The notes under the pieces are model-generated. The model was not told the origin of the DNA. It was given only the letters and a program-made list of their open reading frames with translations, and did no database searches. 64,000 nucleotides of DNA, taken from positions 186,001-250,000 of the forward strand of contig JAMPIW010000007.1 in NCBI GenBank assembly GCA_040183005.1. Direction: 5' to 3'. The position numbers and the translations under genes are program-made. The stretch is from Gammaproteobacteria bacterium (GTDB lineage: Bacteria > Pseudomonadota > Gammaproteobacteria > Ga0077554 > Ga007554). This document shows, in pieces, positions 12,251 through 22,082 of the stretch (its first letter is position 1; every line of letters begins with the position of its first letter).

Positions 12251-13516
12251 TTAGTATTGTTTCCAGCGAGTTACGAGGTAATCCTTGTTGTTTTCAAATT
12301 CGATGCAAAGTTTTTCTATCTCGGTCTCCACTTCAGTTCCATCCATGTGTTCCGCTGCCAGGATGAACGATGCGGTTTTCCCTACGTAAAGTGGTGTGAG
12401 GGACTTTATCAGGTGCTCTGCGGGCAGTTTCTTTTTGTGGAAAGCGATGGTGTAATCGTATATGACCCGTGTCCACAATCCTATGGGGAAGCAAAACTCG
12501 TTATCGGCCAAGGCGCCCAATCGTTCTACTTCCATGAAGTCACCGGCACCAAGGATGTTGAGCCAAATCTCACGCAGGTTTTTAAGGCCTTCCCGAAACA
12601 GGTTCAACATCCTTGCGGCATTGACGTTGACGTGTTCTAGTCCGACTGTATATTCGAAGCCGAAGGTTGTTACGGCCTCTGACCCTCGGATGGGATTCCA
12701 TACGTCAGCATAGCCCTCCGTCAGGTCGAAGGTGGCGCTCACTACCTGGTAGAGCATACTGCTCAGATCTGCGCCAGGATCCTTGGCGTCATGGATTTTT
12801 GCGCCAAGAAAAGATTGGGCGATTTTGAATCCATTCGCGATCGCTGTTGTGGTCATCCAGATGTCGATGCCGAAGCGCGCAACATCCGATTGCCAGACGT
12901 CCTTGCTTAGATAGAACTGTGCGAGTTTTCCGGAAAAGCCGAAATCCCCGCCTATGGGCTGCCGCACGCGCTTACCATAGAGCGTCCGGGTCAGAGGGTA
13001 GACGATGCTGTTGGTGATCGTCCCGTCGAACTTGTGCCGGTGGTAGAGCGGGGCAACATAGTCAAAGCCACCGTGTAATACCGGCTTCACGAGAAGCTCG
13101 ATCCACTCTGGAGTGATGCTTCTAAGATCCGAATCAACGACTACGCAGGCCTTCGCATCCAGCGCCTGGGCAATTTCGAATATGCTTCGAAGGGCGCTCC
13201 CCTTGCCGGGGATTCCTGAATAGGGGAACACTATCTTGGATATGGGTTCCACACGGTGGTGAAGAAGAATGGTGTTAAAATCTACTGCAGAAATATTCAG
13301 TACCGCATCACTGGCGCCGTCGTTTGAGCCGCCATCGGAATTCACGATCACTGCACGGTGAGAGGGGAAGTATTTTGCCAACCCCGCCTGTGCCGCACGA
13401 ACGACATGACCGATAGTTCGGGCATTATTGAAGCTTGGGATGCCAACAATTATGTCGGCAGCTCCAATCTTCTTGATCTGCTCGTCTACGTCGCCTCTAA
13501 AAGAAAAGACATTCAT
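12251..13516 (-). CDS. Glycosyltransferase of the osmolyte operon
   Basis: The 421-residue GT-A fold enzyme has an N-terminal nucleotide-sugar site (IIVGIPSFNNARTI), GIPGKGSALR at 101-110, the metal site DSD at 128-130, and RQPIGGDFGFSG in the acceptor half. It is a paralogue-like companion of gpgS in the same operon. In other organisms a second glycosyltransferase next to GpgS adds mannose (MggA-type) to make mannosylglucosylglycerate. Alternatively it is another glucosyl- or mannosylglycerate synthase. The acceptor and sugar cannot be told from sequence alone. No membrane segment is present. Confidence 0.75.
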   Translation of the reverse strand: MNVFSFRGDVDEQIKKIGAADIIVGIPSFNNARTIGHVVRAAQAGLAKYFPSHRAVIVNSDGGSNDGASDAVLNISAVDFNTILLHHRVEPISKIVFPYSGIPGKGSALRSIFEIAQALDAKACVVVDSDLRSITPEWIELLVKPVLHGGFDYVAPLYHRHKFDGTITNSIVYPLTRTLYGKRVRQPIGGDFGFSGKLAQFYLSKDVWQSDVARFGIDIWMTTTAIANGFKIAQSFLGAKIHDAKDPGADLSSMLYQVVSATFDLTEGYADVWNPIRGSEAVTTFGFEYTVGLEHVNVNAARMLNLFREGLKNLREIWLNILGAGDFMEVERLGALADNEFCFPIGLWTRVIYDYTIAFHKKKLPAEHLIKSLTPLYVGKTASFILAAEHMDGTEVETEIEKLCIEFENNKDYLVTRWKQY

Positions 13517-13550
13517 GGGCCGGAAAGTCCCCCTCGTTTTTTTGCATTGT

Positions 13551-15713
13551 TTACGGTCGGGGCGCGTATGTCGTTTTTTCCAATAGAATGATCTGGATGT
13601 CCATGACGTTCGTTCCCGTCGGCCCTGTCATGAAATGGCTGCGTTCTCCTGATAAGACATCAAGTAGCTGAAAAAATCCATAGGAATCGTTGTTGCCAAG
13701 GTATGCGGCAGGCTCTATTCCAAGCCGGCGTGCCCGCCCAACCGTGTTGCCGTCGACAAGCGCGCCAGCGGCATCGGTCGGCCCATCGTTTCCGTCTGTG
13801 CCAGCGGAAAGTAGGGATATCCCTTCCTGCCCGTCAATCTCCAGGGCAAAAGCCAAGGCAAGCTCCTGGTTTCTGCCCCCTTTTCCCGTTCCTCTGACGG
13901 TGACTGTAGTTTCGCCGCCAAAGAGCAGGCAGCAACGTTCACCTGCTTTCAAACCTGATTGTGTCATTTGTGCGGTATGCGCCAGGAAGCTTGCGGCATC
14001 ACGCGCTTCACCCTGAAGTTCTGTGGTTATGAGCTTTGCGGCAAATCCGAGATGTTGGCATGCCTCAGCCGCTGCCACCAGAGCCCTGCTGATTCCGCCA
14101 ATAACCACGTTTAGGGTTCCGAGCAAGCAGGGCTCCCTGTCTTTGACTGTTTCGGGCTCTAGTCCAGCGATACCTCGTTGCAGATAATTCGCGACGCGTA
14201 AGGGTATCAGCTCCTTCAGCCCGTATTTTTCGATTACATCCCAGGCATCGGCAAAGTTTGTTTTATCTGGTGCGGTTGGCCCAGACGCTATGACATCGAG
14301 CCGGTCACCGATAACGTCGGAAAGGATCATCGTCACCATCCTCGCCGGGTATGCTGCCTGCGCCAGTCTGCCGCCCTTAACGGCGGAAAGATGCTTGCGT
14401 ACGGCATTCAGTTCGCCGATGGTCGCGCCCGCTTTCAGCAGCAAGGATGTCACACCTTGCTTGTCTTGCAGAGTCACACCAGCGACAGGCGCGACCAATA
14501 GAGCTGATGCTCCGCCCGAAAGCAGACAGATAATCAACGTCCTCTCGTCAGAGACCCGCACCATTTCCAATATTTTCTGTGCACCCATTACCCCGGACTC
14601 GTTTGGTACAGGGTGGGAAGCCTCTATCTGTTCAATCATACCAAGTTTTTCTGTATGAGCTTCTTTTACGATAATCAGCCCGGCGGAAATTCGGTCCCGG
14701 AGTAATTCTTCCATGGCCAATGCCATGCGCGCCGTGGCCTTTCCTGCGCCGACCACGACAATGCGGCTAAAATCTTCCAGCTTATACGTGGTATCCGCAA
14801 CACTCAGGCAGTCATTTTCAAGTTTTGCGGCGCTGAGTACTGCATCATATGGGTCGACTGCGGCAAGGGCGGCGCTAAAAATACTGGCTAGAATAGATGG
14901 TAGTGCTTGTTCTCTGACGTTCCCGGCTGATAGCAGTTGAATCACCGCTTCGTTCCAGCCCTGGGGGCCGGGGTGTTGCGTCTTCATTAGCCCGGCTATG
15001 GCTATGCGGGAATCAAAACTTCCGTCCTCGTGCCGGATCAGCACCGGACGGTCCACGGCCTGGAGCAATGGCAGGTCGTTAAGGCTGTCACCTAGCCCGA
15101 TACTTGCGACAGCACCATATTCGCGCTCGTAGAGAGCTTTTAGGGTTTTTACTGCAAGGCCCTTATCGTGTTCGCCCATAATGTGAAAAATCCGCCCCTG
15201 GGTCCAGTGCAGGCCGGCATCTTTTATGGCTTGCAGAAAACGCGCGTCAGGTGCGCCATCGAATACGAAAGGTTCGTCGAAATCACGCTGCATGGCCAGA
15301 ATCGCGTCATCGCAAGAGAGGCCGGTCAACTCGGCGACCTCTTCTGTCGTCATGTCAGCAAAGCCGCGTACGCTTGCCCCAAGCTGTTCACGGAGAGCAA
15401 CGAAGTGGCGCCTGATCTCAGCATAGGGCGTGCCGAGCGTTATGCGCTGATAGCTGTCCACTTGGTCAATCGGCGCGGAGAAGTAGCCCTGGGGAATGAA
15501 GATTCCGCCACCGTTTTCAGTAATGAAAGGGTGGAAATTGTGCATTCGCTGGCGACAAGCTTCGATTTCAGCGCGCGTTTTGCTGGAACAGAGAACCAGC
15601 GGAACGTCGAGAGTCTGGATCAGGCTTAAGGCAGGTAGCGCGTCATTGAAGGAATACCCCGTTGGATCGAGCAAGGTTCCGTCCAGGTCACTAAATACGA
15701 GTGTTTTCTTCAT
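13551..15713 (-). CDS. Fusion: HAD-IIB (mannosyl/glucosyl-3-phosphoglycerate phosphatase-like) + glycerate 2-kinase
   Basis: The 720-residue protein joins two enzymes. Residues 1 to about 255 are a HAD-IIB phosphatase with DLDGT (Asp9, Asp11), the MGEHDKG segment and GLGDSLNDLPLL, as in MpgP/GpgP-type phosphatases. From about 270 onward it is a DUF4147/MOFRL glycerate 2-kinase with VVGAGKA, LLSGGASALL, the KGGRNQELAL signature and GTDGNDGPTDAAGA. The phosphatase half would remove phosphate from the glycosyl-phosphoglycerate made by the operon. The kinase half would phosphorylate glycerate, perhaps for recycling. Family members are normally separate proteins. It lies 34 bp before the glycosyltransferase and 26 bp after the DUF389 gene. 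Confidence 0.85.
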   Translation of the reverse strand: MKKTLVFSDLDGTLLDPTGYSFNDALPALSLIQTLDVPLVLCSSKTRAEIEACRQRMHNFHPFITENGGGIFIPQGYFSAPIDQVDSYQRITLGTPYAEIRRHFVALREQLGASVRGFADMTTEEVAELTGLSCDDAILAMQRDFDEPFVFDGAPDARFLQAIKDAGLHWTQGRIFHIMGEHDKGLAVKTLKALYEREYGAVASIGLGDSLNDLPLLQAVDRPVLIRHEDGSFDSRIAIAGLMKTQHPGPQGWNEAVIQLLSAGNVREQALPSILASIFSAALAAVDPYDAVLSAAKLENDCLSVADTTYKLEDFSRIVVVGAGKATARMALAMEELLRDRISAGLIIVKEAHTEKLGMIEQIEASHPVPNESGVMGAQKILEMVRVSDERTLIICLLSGGASALLVAPVAGVTLQDKQGVTSLLLKAGATIGELNAVRKHLSAVKGGRLAQAAYPARMVTMILSDVIGDRLDVIASGPTAPDKTNFADAWDVIEKYGLKELIPLRVANYLQRGIAGLEPETVKDREPCLLGTLNVVIGGISRALVAAAEACQHLGFAAKLITTELQGEARDAASFLAHTAQMTQSGLKAGERCCLLFGGETTVTVRGTGKGGRNQELALAFALEIDGQEGISLLSAGTDGNDGPTDAAGALVDGNTVGRARRLGIEPAAYLGNNDSYGFFQLLDVLSGERSHFMTGPTGTNVMDIQIILLEKTTYAPRP

Positions 15714-15739
15714 TTTCCTCCCTGATATTTTCCACCGGC

Positions 15740-17137
15740 TTAAACTCGCTTGCTGACGACATAAACATACTCCAGTTTGAAGCGGGCTTTAAGCCAATCG
15801 CGAATACGATTTTGAGTTGTGTGAGAGATGGTCTCTCGTGCTTCCAGATAAACAATTAAAGTGTCATCAGGCACTGCTTCTGCTGTGGCGGAAGCTTCAT
15901 TTCCCACCGGCATCTTTTTTCCGTGAGTGATAAGCGCATTTATAAATTCCGGGTATTGAGCGCGCAACTCTTCACGTACCTGATCGTACTCGCTCAGTCG
16001 TTCTGTTTGTTTGTTCTGTTGATCCTTTTCTTTGCGGATGATGTCTTCCAGTTGCTGAATTTTTGCATTCTTGCTTTCCAGCAAAAGCAGGCTGTTGCGG
16101 TAAAGATCTTGCTGCATTTCAGTTTTTATCAGGCTTAAATCCACTACATCGTTTTTCTGTTGAAAGGTATGTACTTTCAATTTCGCGGAGCCCAGAGAAT
16201 ATTGCCCAAGCTTGGCATTGAGACGCTCCAGCGTACCCTTGTCCAACGCTGTTCCGGCGAGTGTCAGGGTGATTTCCTGGCTGACTGGATTGATGTTTTT
16301 TTCTATAACGAACAGATTTCTTTCTGTGTGTCTTATTGCTTCCAGATAATGGTTTGCCTCGGTTTTGAATACTTCATGCTGCACTAGCTGGTAGGCCAGA
16401 TAAACGCTGGGAATGATAGTGATCATGATGGCTGCGGTGATAATCAGCCGCGCCTGTTTCTGGCTGGCAGACGAAGGAAAACTGTGCTGCGGCAATCGCA
16501 GCAACTTTGTAAAAATCAGCGCCGACAGTGCAATATAGACGGCATTGATGGTGAACAGATAAAATGCCCCCAGAAAGAACATGGGCTGGCCTGTGGCAAT
16601 GCCATAGCCGGCGGTGCATAGCGGCGGCATCAGGGCCGTCGCGATGGCCACGCCGGGAATGACGGTACTTTTTTCCCGGCGGGTCACGGCGATAATTCCG
16701 GCCATACCGCCAAACAGCGCAATTAATACATCCCACAGGTTGGGCGCGGTGCGGGCAAGTAATTCTGATTGCGCCTGAGTCAGGGGGGTAAGCAGAAAAT
16801 AGAGGGTAGAGGTCAGCAGGCTGAGGAAAATGAATATCCCCAAGCTGCGAACCGACTGTCGAATCAGTTGGAAATCATGCACACCGGCTCCATATCCTAT
16901 CCCCATGATGGGACCCATCAGGGGGGAGATGAGCATGGCGCCAATGATGACAGCTGTGGAGTTAACGTTAAGTCCTATGGATGCTATCAGGATGGCGAAC
17001 ATAAGAATCCACAGGTTGGTTCCACGAGTTTTGACACCCTGACGGATGCTGGCCTCGATGTCGCCCGGCTCATCCATGTCCTCGCGCAGATCAAAGAGCT
17101 TACGGAATTCGAGTAAAAAAAGGTGTTCTCGGGTCAC
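15740..17137 (-). CDS. DUF389-family membrane protein
   Basis: The 465-residue protein has the DUF389 core: about six hydrophobic segments in residues 35-255, including NSTAVIIGAMLISPLMGPI and the second, similar IATALMPPLCTAGYG loop. A soluble region with a coiled-coil-like Lys/Glu/Gln stretch follows, and a C-terminal domain ends in YVVSKRV. DUF389 proteins are of unknown transport or sensing function. As first gene of the minus-strand osmolyte operon it may sense or move a solute. The start at 17137 has no strong ribosome site visible. Confidence 0.85.
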   Translation of the reverse strand: MTREHLFLLEFRKLFDLREDMDEPGDIEASIRQGVKTRGTNLWILMFAILIASIGLNVNSTAVIIGAMLISPLMGPIMGIGYGAGVHDFQLIRQSVRSLGIFIFLSLLTSTLYFLLTPLTQAQSELLARTAPNLWDVLIALFGGMAGIIAVTRREKSTVIPGVAIATALMPPLCTAGYGIATGQPMFFLGAFYLFTINAVYIALSALIFTKLLRLPQHSFPSSASQKQARLIITAAIMITIIPSVYLAYQLVQHEVFKTEANHYLEAIRHTERNLFVIEKNINPVSQEITLTLAGTALDKGTLERLNAKLGQYSLGSAKLKVHTFQQKNDVVDLSLIKTEMQQDLYRNSLLLLESKNAKIQQLEDIIRKEKDQQNKQTERLSEYDQVREELRAQYPEFINALITHGKKMPVGNEASATAEAVPDDTLIVYLEARETISHTTQNRIRDWLKARFKLEYVYVVSKRV

Positions 17138-17640
17138 GGCGGGTTTTCGTATGCCTCAGAATGGTATATCAGGGTATGTCGTGGCAGCTTGCGGCATGCT
17201 GTCAATGCTTTGCATATCAATGTCGTCAGATAGGCAGAAAATTCCTCGCGAAAATCTTCATGTTTTAGGCCAAATGCCGTCTGTAATCAATCATATCATC
17301 CTTGGCAATCACCGCGAACGCCTGGCGCACGTGCTTGATCAAGACCGTCCGACAGCATGGTCGATATTGCTTGATGCGGCCATGTCCGATATTGAGAGAA
17401 CCCTAAGTTCCGGAAATAGAGGGTTTGGTCTCGTCCATTACTACTATTTCTGAATAACTGTAGATCGCTGCAAATAATGTAAATTAGCCGAAATTGATGG
17501 AAATTAGCATCAGTTATGATGTGCCACCCACCCCTTTTCAGGCGCTGGGGTTCCTGTCGCCCCCCTTTTCCGGTACAATACGCCCTTATAGCCTGCAAGG
17601 AGGCCCCATAGGTCTGATATGGTTTTATCCGGGGAACCTC

Positions 17641-17738
17641 TGAAGAACCGCATTAGTAAGGTTCTTCAGAACGAAAAGACAAAACGCGATTTTGTCTTTT
17701 CTCCGAAAATCGACGTGCCTTTTGCACACGATTTTTTT
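17641..17738 (+). other. Three consecutive hairpins in the leader of the bax-like gene
   Basis: Three stems follow each other: TGAAGAACC/GGTTCTTCA (17641-17649 with 17660-17668), a perfect 12-bp stem GAAAAGACAAAA/TTTTGTCTTTTC (17673-17684 with 17690-17701), and an interrupted stem (AAAAT/ATTTT plus CGTG/CACG, 17706-17735) followed by a T run. The rest of 17138-17787 holds no gene I can support. The series could be an attenuator or terminators. Confidence 0.5.
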
Positions 17739-17787
17739 GCGGTACACCCTATGCCGCATCCGAAGGGTTTTTTGAGAGGTAAACAGT

Positions 17788-18840
17788 ATGAAGCGGGATA
17801 CTCGTCCGTTTTTCAGCACTGGTTCAATGTTTTTTCCGGCCGTTACCGCAGCCATGCTGATTGCAACTGCGATCTGGCTCGCACAGTGGAATGATTCAGG
17901 CGCTAAATATCCTGTCCAGGCCACCCAGTCCGCTGGATCAACTACAGCAGTAGTTCCCCAAATGGCTCAGCCATCACGGATTGAGCTGCAGAAGGTCAAG
18001 GTTTCCAGCGCCGCTGAGCTGGAGCGCCTGTTCGATTCGCTCGATTATACTTGGCCGCCGCAGGCGGGCAAGACCGTGCCGCGCATCGCTGTTGAGGCGT
18101 TTCCCGCCGATTTGGATCGTGTTGGCGATTCACGCCAGAAAAAGTCGCTTTTCTTCCGTGCTCTTTTGCCGATTGTGCTGGCGGAAAACGATCATGTCCG
18201 CCAGGAGCGCGATTACGCCCTACACTTGCTGGAGAATGGCGTGCCCGAGGCTGGCACACCCCGACGGGAATGGCTGGATGAGCGTCTAACGCGTTACCGT
18301 ATCCGTGGTTCGCTTGAACACAAGGCGGTGCGCGATCAGCTGCTGCAACGGCTCGATGTTGTGCCAACCTCGCTGGCATTGGCCCAGGCCGCCAGCGAAA
18401 GCGGCTGGGGCATGTCGCGCTTCGCGCAGCAGGGGAATAACCTGTTTGGCCATGTCACCTCGAATGCAAGCAAGGGCATGGTGCCAACGGCGCGCCCTGA
18501 GGGGTTGACCCATGCGATGCGCACCTTTCCCACAGTGAGAGAGTCGGTGCGTGCCTACGTGAGCAATCTCAACACCAGCCGCGTCTACAGCGAGCTGTGG
18601 CGTTTGCGTGAGCGCATGCGGGTTACCGCTTCATTCCTCGACCCGATGCCGCTCGCGGCAGGGCTAATGAGTTATTCGGTGCGTGGGCAGGATTATATCG
18701 ATGATATCCGCACTATTATCCGCAACAACCGGTTAACTACTTTGTTGCGCCATGTTGATCTGCGCCCTGAGCTGAAGTTGGCCGATGCCGCTGAGCTGGT
18801 GGCTGCTTCAGGGAAGCGCCACCAATCCAAAGATGGCTGA
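17788..18840 (+). CDS. Bax-like glucosaminidase-domain protein
   Basis: The 350-residue protein has one N-terminal membrane anchor (about residues 14-32), a variable linker, and a C-terminal GH73-type glucosaminidase domain (about 185-335). The motif ALAQAASESGWGMSRFA places the probable catalytic Glu at 204, and NNLFGHV follows as in E. coli Bax and FlgJ-type hydrolases. It should act on peptidoglycan from the periplasmic face of the inner membrane. AGAGG precedes the ATG. The gene is convergent with, and overlaps by 104 bp, the deacetylase gene. The leader contains a row of hairpins. Confidence 0.88.
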   Translation: MKRDTRPFFSTGSMFFPAVTAAMLIATAIWLAQWNDSGAKYPVQATQSAGSTTAVVPQMAQPSRIELQKVKVSSAAELERLFDSLDYTWPPQAGKTVPRIAVEAFPADLDRVGDSRQKKSLFFRALLPIVLAENDHVRQERDYALHLLENGVPEAGTPRREWLDERLTRYRIRGSLEHKAVRDQLLQRLDVVPTSLALAQAASESGWGMSRFAQQGNNLFGHVTSNASKGMVPTARPEGLTHAMRTFPTVRESVRAYVSNLNTSRVYSELWRLRERMRVTASFLDPMPLAAGLMSYSVRGQDYIDDIRTIIRNNRLTTLLRHVDLRPELKLADAAELVAASGKRHQSKDG

Positions 18841-19888
18841 ACCAGTAGTGCCGGCCAGCTTCCATGGCCGGCGCCGAGCAGTTGTAGCGGTTGCGCCCTG
18901 CGCCTAATGGGCGTGCCGCGCGCACCGCAAAGCGCCGCGCGCTTTTATCTATCCATTCTATCTTTGCTTCGCCCTGTCCACTGACAAAACAGGCGAGTTT
19001 CTCCAAGCGCGCATCGCTTGGCGCGAGCGTCGCCACCATGCGGGGCCGGTCATCCGTGCCTAATACCGGATCCCACGGTTCCACCTCGCTTACCGGTAAT
19101 GCCAGGCTCGCCGCCTTGGTGCGGAATTCCTCGATGTCTGCATGGGTCTCGGAGACCGGATAGCGCGGCAGCACGCGCAGATCGGAATATGTCCCCACCG
19201 GCCCTGACTGTTCCCCGATGCCCGCATAGCTGAGGTCTTTTACGATCTCTGCAAGGGCCGTGTTGTACTCACCATAGGGATAGGAAAAGAGCATGGGTGC
19301 CGCGCCCAGTTCCTTTTCGATGCGCCGCTGCGCATGAACGATATCCGCGCGCATACGCGCCTCCCAAGCCCCTGCGTTTTCTCCCTTGTGTTTGCGGATC
19401 ATGTGATCGTGCCGGGTCGATTGATTGGCGAAGCTGCCGCCGTGCTTTTGCATTTCGCGCATTTGATTCCAGCTGATATAGGCGGGCAGGCGCTGGTCTA
19501 TTGCGTTGGTGTAAATAAACACGGTAAACGGCCAGCCACGCTTGCGCAGGCGCGGATAGGCCTGCGTGTAGGTGGAAATGGGGCCGTCGTCTATAGTGAT
19601 GGCCACCGTTTTATCCGGGATAGGCTTGGCGGTGCGCAGATGCTCGACAATCCGCTCCAGCGGCCACACTTGATACCCGGCCCGCGCCAGAAAATCCAGG
19701 TGCGCATCGAATTGCTCCAGGCGCACGTTGGTGTCGGGGTACTTTGATACACCGAAATGATTGTACATAAAAACCGCCGCGTGGGATTCCGAGGGTAACG
19801 GCGCAGCGGCCGTTTCTGCGCGTCCCTGCGCGGCGAGTGTGGCGGAGGCACATAGCAACAGCAGAGAGCTTGTCAGCCACCGTTTCAT
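18737..19888 (-). CDS. Secreted polysaccharide deacetylase
   Basis: I place the start at 19888 because the product then begins with a clear signal peptide (MKRWLTSSLLLLCASATLA); the open frame extends further upstream into folA without support. The 383-residue protein has the NodB-type core: AITIDDGP with the catalytic and metal Asp residues, SNQSTRHDH-like helix with metal His residues, and FSYPYGEY. It probably deacetylates an envelope or extracellular polysaccharide. It is the last gene of the lgt-thyA-folA run, 16 bp after folA. Its 3' end overlaps the convergent bax-like gene by 104 bp. Confidence 0.85.
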   Translation of the reverse strand: MKRWLTSSLLLLCASATLAAQGRAETAAAPLPSESHAAVFMYNHFGVSKYPDTNVRLEQFDAHLDFLARAGYQVWPLERIVEHLRTAKPIPDKTVAITIDDGPISTYTQAYPRLRKRGWPFTVFIYTNAIDQRLPAYISWNQMREMQKHGGSFANQSTRHDHMIRKHKGENAGAWEARMRADIVHAQRRIEKELGAAPMLFSYPYGEYNTALAEIVKDLSYAGIGEQSGPVGTYSDLRVLPRYPVSETHADIEEFRTKAASLALPVSEVEPWDPVLGTDDRPRMVATLAPSDARLEKLACFVSGQGEAKIEWIDKSARRFAVRAARPLGAGRNRYNCSAPAMEAGRHYWFSHLWIGGASLKQPPAQRHRPTSAQGADQHGATK

Positions 19889-19904
19889 TGAAGTTGTCTT
19901 GTTC

Positions 19905-20426
19905 CTATCGGACAGGGTGCTTTCTTTCCAGTACCACAAAGCTGTAATGATAGGGGTTTGCCTCATCCGGTTCACAATCGGTATGTTCGACTTCGCTCCA
20001 TTCTGCGTGGTTAAACGCCGGAAACCAGGCGTCTCCGGCAAAGTCTTCATGAATCAGTGTTAGATAGAGCCGTTGCGCCCTTGGCAGCAGTTGCTCATAG
20101 AATGACGCGCCGCCGATCACCATGATTTCCTCGCCGTTCGTCGCAGTTGTTCCTGCGCGCCCTTGCGCGGCGGCGAGGGCCTCGTCGACGGTGTGGGTGA
20201 CGACACAGCCCGGTGCCTGATAATCGCGGTCATTGGTGACGATGATGTTAGTACGCCCAGGCAGCGGTTTGCCGATGGACTCATAGGTTTTGCGGCCCAT
20301 GAGAATCGGTTTGCCCATCGTGATCTTCTTGAAATGTTTTAGGTCGGCGGGCAGGCGCCACGGCAGGGTGTTGTTGATACCGATGACACGGTTGTTGCCC
20401 ATCGCGGCAATGAGAGAAATGATCAT
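19905..20426 (-). CDS. folA: Dihydrofolate reductase
   Basis: The 173-residue enzyme reduces dihydrofolate to tetrahydrofolate with NADPH. Landmarks are MIISLIAAMGNNRVIG, the LPWRLPADLKHFK substrate loop, MGRKTYESIG for cofactor binding and IGGASFYEQLLP. It starts four bases after the thyA stop, so the two enzymes of the thymidylate cycle are made together. Confidence 0.97.
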   Translation of the reverse strand: MIISLIAAMGNNRVIGINNTLPWRLPADLKHFKKITMGKPILMGRKTYESIGKPLPGRTNIIVTNDRDYQAPGCVVTHTVDEALAAAQGRAGTTATNGEEIMVIGGASFYEQLLPRAQRLYLTLIHEDFAGDAWFPAFNHAEWSEVEHTDCEPDEANPYHYSFVVLERKHPVR

Positions 20427-20430
20427 CCGC

Positions 20431-21225
20431 TCAGACCGCCACGGGTGCCTTGATGGCGGCGTGCGACTGGTAGCCCACTAATTCGAAGTCCTCATACTTG
20501 AAATCGAAAATCGAGGTGACCTCGGGATTGAGCTTCATCTGCGGCAGGGGATAAGGTTCGCGTGCGAGTTGCAGGTCCACCTGTTCGAGGTGGTTCGAGT
20601 AGAGATGGCAGTCCCCGCCCGTCCAGATGAATTCACCGGGTTGCAAGCCGGTGACCTGCGCGACCATCAGGGTGAGCAGGGCATAGGAGGCGATGTTGAA
20701 CGGCACGCCCAAAAAGATATCGGCGCTACGTTGATAAAGTTGGCACGACAAGCGGCCTTCGGCGACGTAAAACTGGAAAAAGGCGTGGCAGGGCGGTAGG
20801 GCCATGTTGTCGATCTCGCCTACGTTCCAGGCGCTGACGATGAGGCGGCGCGAATCCGGCTTGGCCTTGATCTGTTCGATGACCTGGCTGATCTGGTCGA
20901 TATGGCGGCCATCGGGCGTGGGCCAGGATCGCCATTGATAACCATAGATGGGGCCTAGCTCGCCATTTTCATCAGCCCACTCATTCCAGATGCTCACACC
21001 ATTTTCTTTGAGATAGTGGATGTTGGTCTCGCCGCGCAGAAACCACAGCAGTTCGTGGATGATGGATTTCAGGTGGAGCTTTTTGGTGGTTACCACCGGG
21101 AAATCGTGGCTCAGGTCGAAGCGCATTTGATGGCCGAAAACACTCAGTGTGCCGGTGCCGGTGCGGTCTTCCTTGCGTACCCCGTATGTTTTTACATGGC
21201 GCATGAGGTCCAGGTATTGCCGCAT
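20431..21225 (-). CDS. thyA: Thymidylate synthase
   Basis: The 264-residue enzyme methylates dUMP to dTMP and yields dihydrofolate for the adjacent FolA. The length equals that of E. coli ThyA. The catalytic Cys lies in [13 protein letters not shown], the substrate Arg residues in [11 protein letters not shown], and [18 protein letters not shown] is conserved. Its start codon is one base after the lgt stop. Confidence 0.98.
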   Translation of the reverse strand: MRQYLDLMRHVKTYGVRKEDRTGTGTLSVFGHQMRFDLSHDFPVVTTKKLHLKSIIHELLWFLRGETNIHYLKENGVSIWNEWADENGELGPIYGYQWRSWPTPDGRHIDQISQVIEQIKAKPDSRRLIVSAWNVGEIDNMALPPCHAFFQFYVAEGRLSCQLYQRSADIFLGVPFNIASYALLTLMVAQVTGLQPGEFIWTGGDCHLYSNHLEQVDLQLAREPYPLPQMKLNPEVTSIFDFKYEDFELVGYQSHAAIKAPVAV

Positions 21226-21226
21226 G

Positions 21227-22039
21227 TCACAAGCCCTTGCTTTGAAGTTTCAGGTTTTTGGTATAGGCCCACCACAGCAGGCCGATGCCCGCCAGAATCA
21301 TGGGGGTGGATAGCACTTGCCCCATCGTCAACCAGCCGAAGGCGAGGTAGCCCAGTTGCGCGTCGGGTTCGCGCACGAATTCTGCTAGAAAGCGGAACAG
21401 GCCGTAAAAGACCAGAAACATCCCGGAGACAGCCATTGCCGGACGGGGCTTTCGGGAGAAAAACCATAAAATCAGGAATAGCACTATGCCTTCGAGGAAG
21501 GCCTGATAAAGCTGGGAAGGATGGCGCGGCAGCGGCCCGCCAAAGGGGAAGACCATGGCCCACGGCGCATCGCTGACCTTGCCCCACAGCTCGCCGTTGA
21601 TGAAGTTGCCAATGCGCCCTGCGCCCAGGCCGATGGGCACCAGCGGCGCGAGAAAATCGGTCACCTGGAAAAAGGTTTTGCCGGTTTTGCGGCCCAATAG
21701 CCACATCGCCACAAATACGCCTAGCATCCCGCCGTGAAACGACATGCCGCCTTCCCAAACCTTGAGCATTTTCAGCGGGGCATCAAGATAGACGGGTAGA
21801 TCATAAAACAGGATATAGCCGATACGCCCGCCCAGCACCGCGCCCAGCGCCCCATAAAACACCATGTCGCTGACCTGTTCGGCAGTCCATCCCGAGCCGG
21901 GGCGGCTGGCGCGCAACCGGCCCAGCCACCAGGCCGCGCCGAAACCCAGCAGATACATCAGGCCATACCAGTGGACCTTGAGCGGGCCGAGCTGGATGGC
22001 GATGGGGTCGATGTTTGGATACGTTAGCATAGGGAACAA
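21227..22039 (-). CDS. lgt: Prolipoprotein diacylglyceryl transferase
   Basis: The 270-residue inner-membrane enzyme transfers diacylglycerol to the lipobox cysteine of prolipoproteins. It has about seven membrane segments, the signature [14 protein letters not shown], and [12 protein letters not shown]. Its first-gene position upstream of thyA and folA with near-zero spacing is a common arrangement. The FG-GAP lipoprotein at 59.8-62.2 kb is a likely client. Confidence 0.97.
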   Translation of the reverse strand: MFPMLTYPNIDPIAIQLGPLKVHWYGLMYLLGFGAAWWLGRLRASRPGSGWTAEQVSDMVFYGALGAVLGGRIGYILFYDLPVYLDAPLKMLKVWEGGMSFHGGMLGVFVAMWLLGRKTGKTFFQVTDFLAPLVPIGLGAGRIGNFINGELWGKVSDAPWAMVFPFGGPLPRHPSQLYQAFLEGIVLFLILWFFSRKPRPAMAVSGMFLVFYGLFRFLAEFVREPDAQLGYLAFGWLTMGQVLSTPMILAGIGLLWWAYTKNLKLQSKGL

Positions 22040-22082
22040 TTATACCATTCTGAGAGCGGCGGTTGACCGCGAATGATCTTCT

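Noticed and set aside
17046-17453. Plus-strand 135-codon frame at the DUF389 start
   Set aside because: It overlaps the 5' end of DUF389 in antisense and shows no motif or ribosome site.
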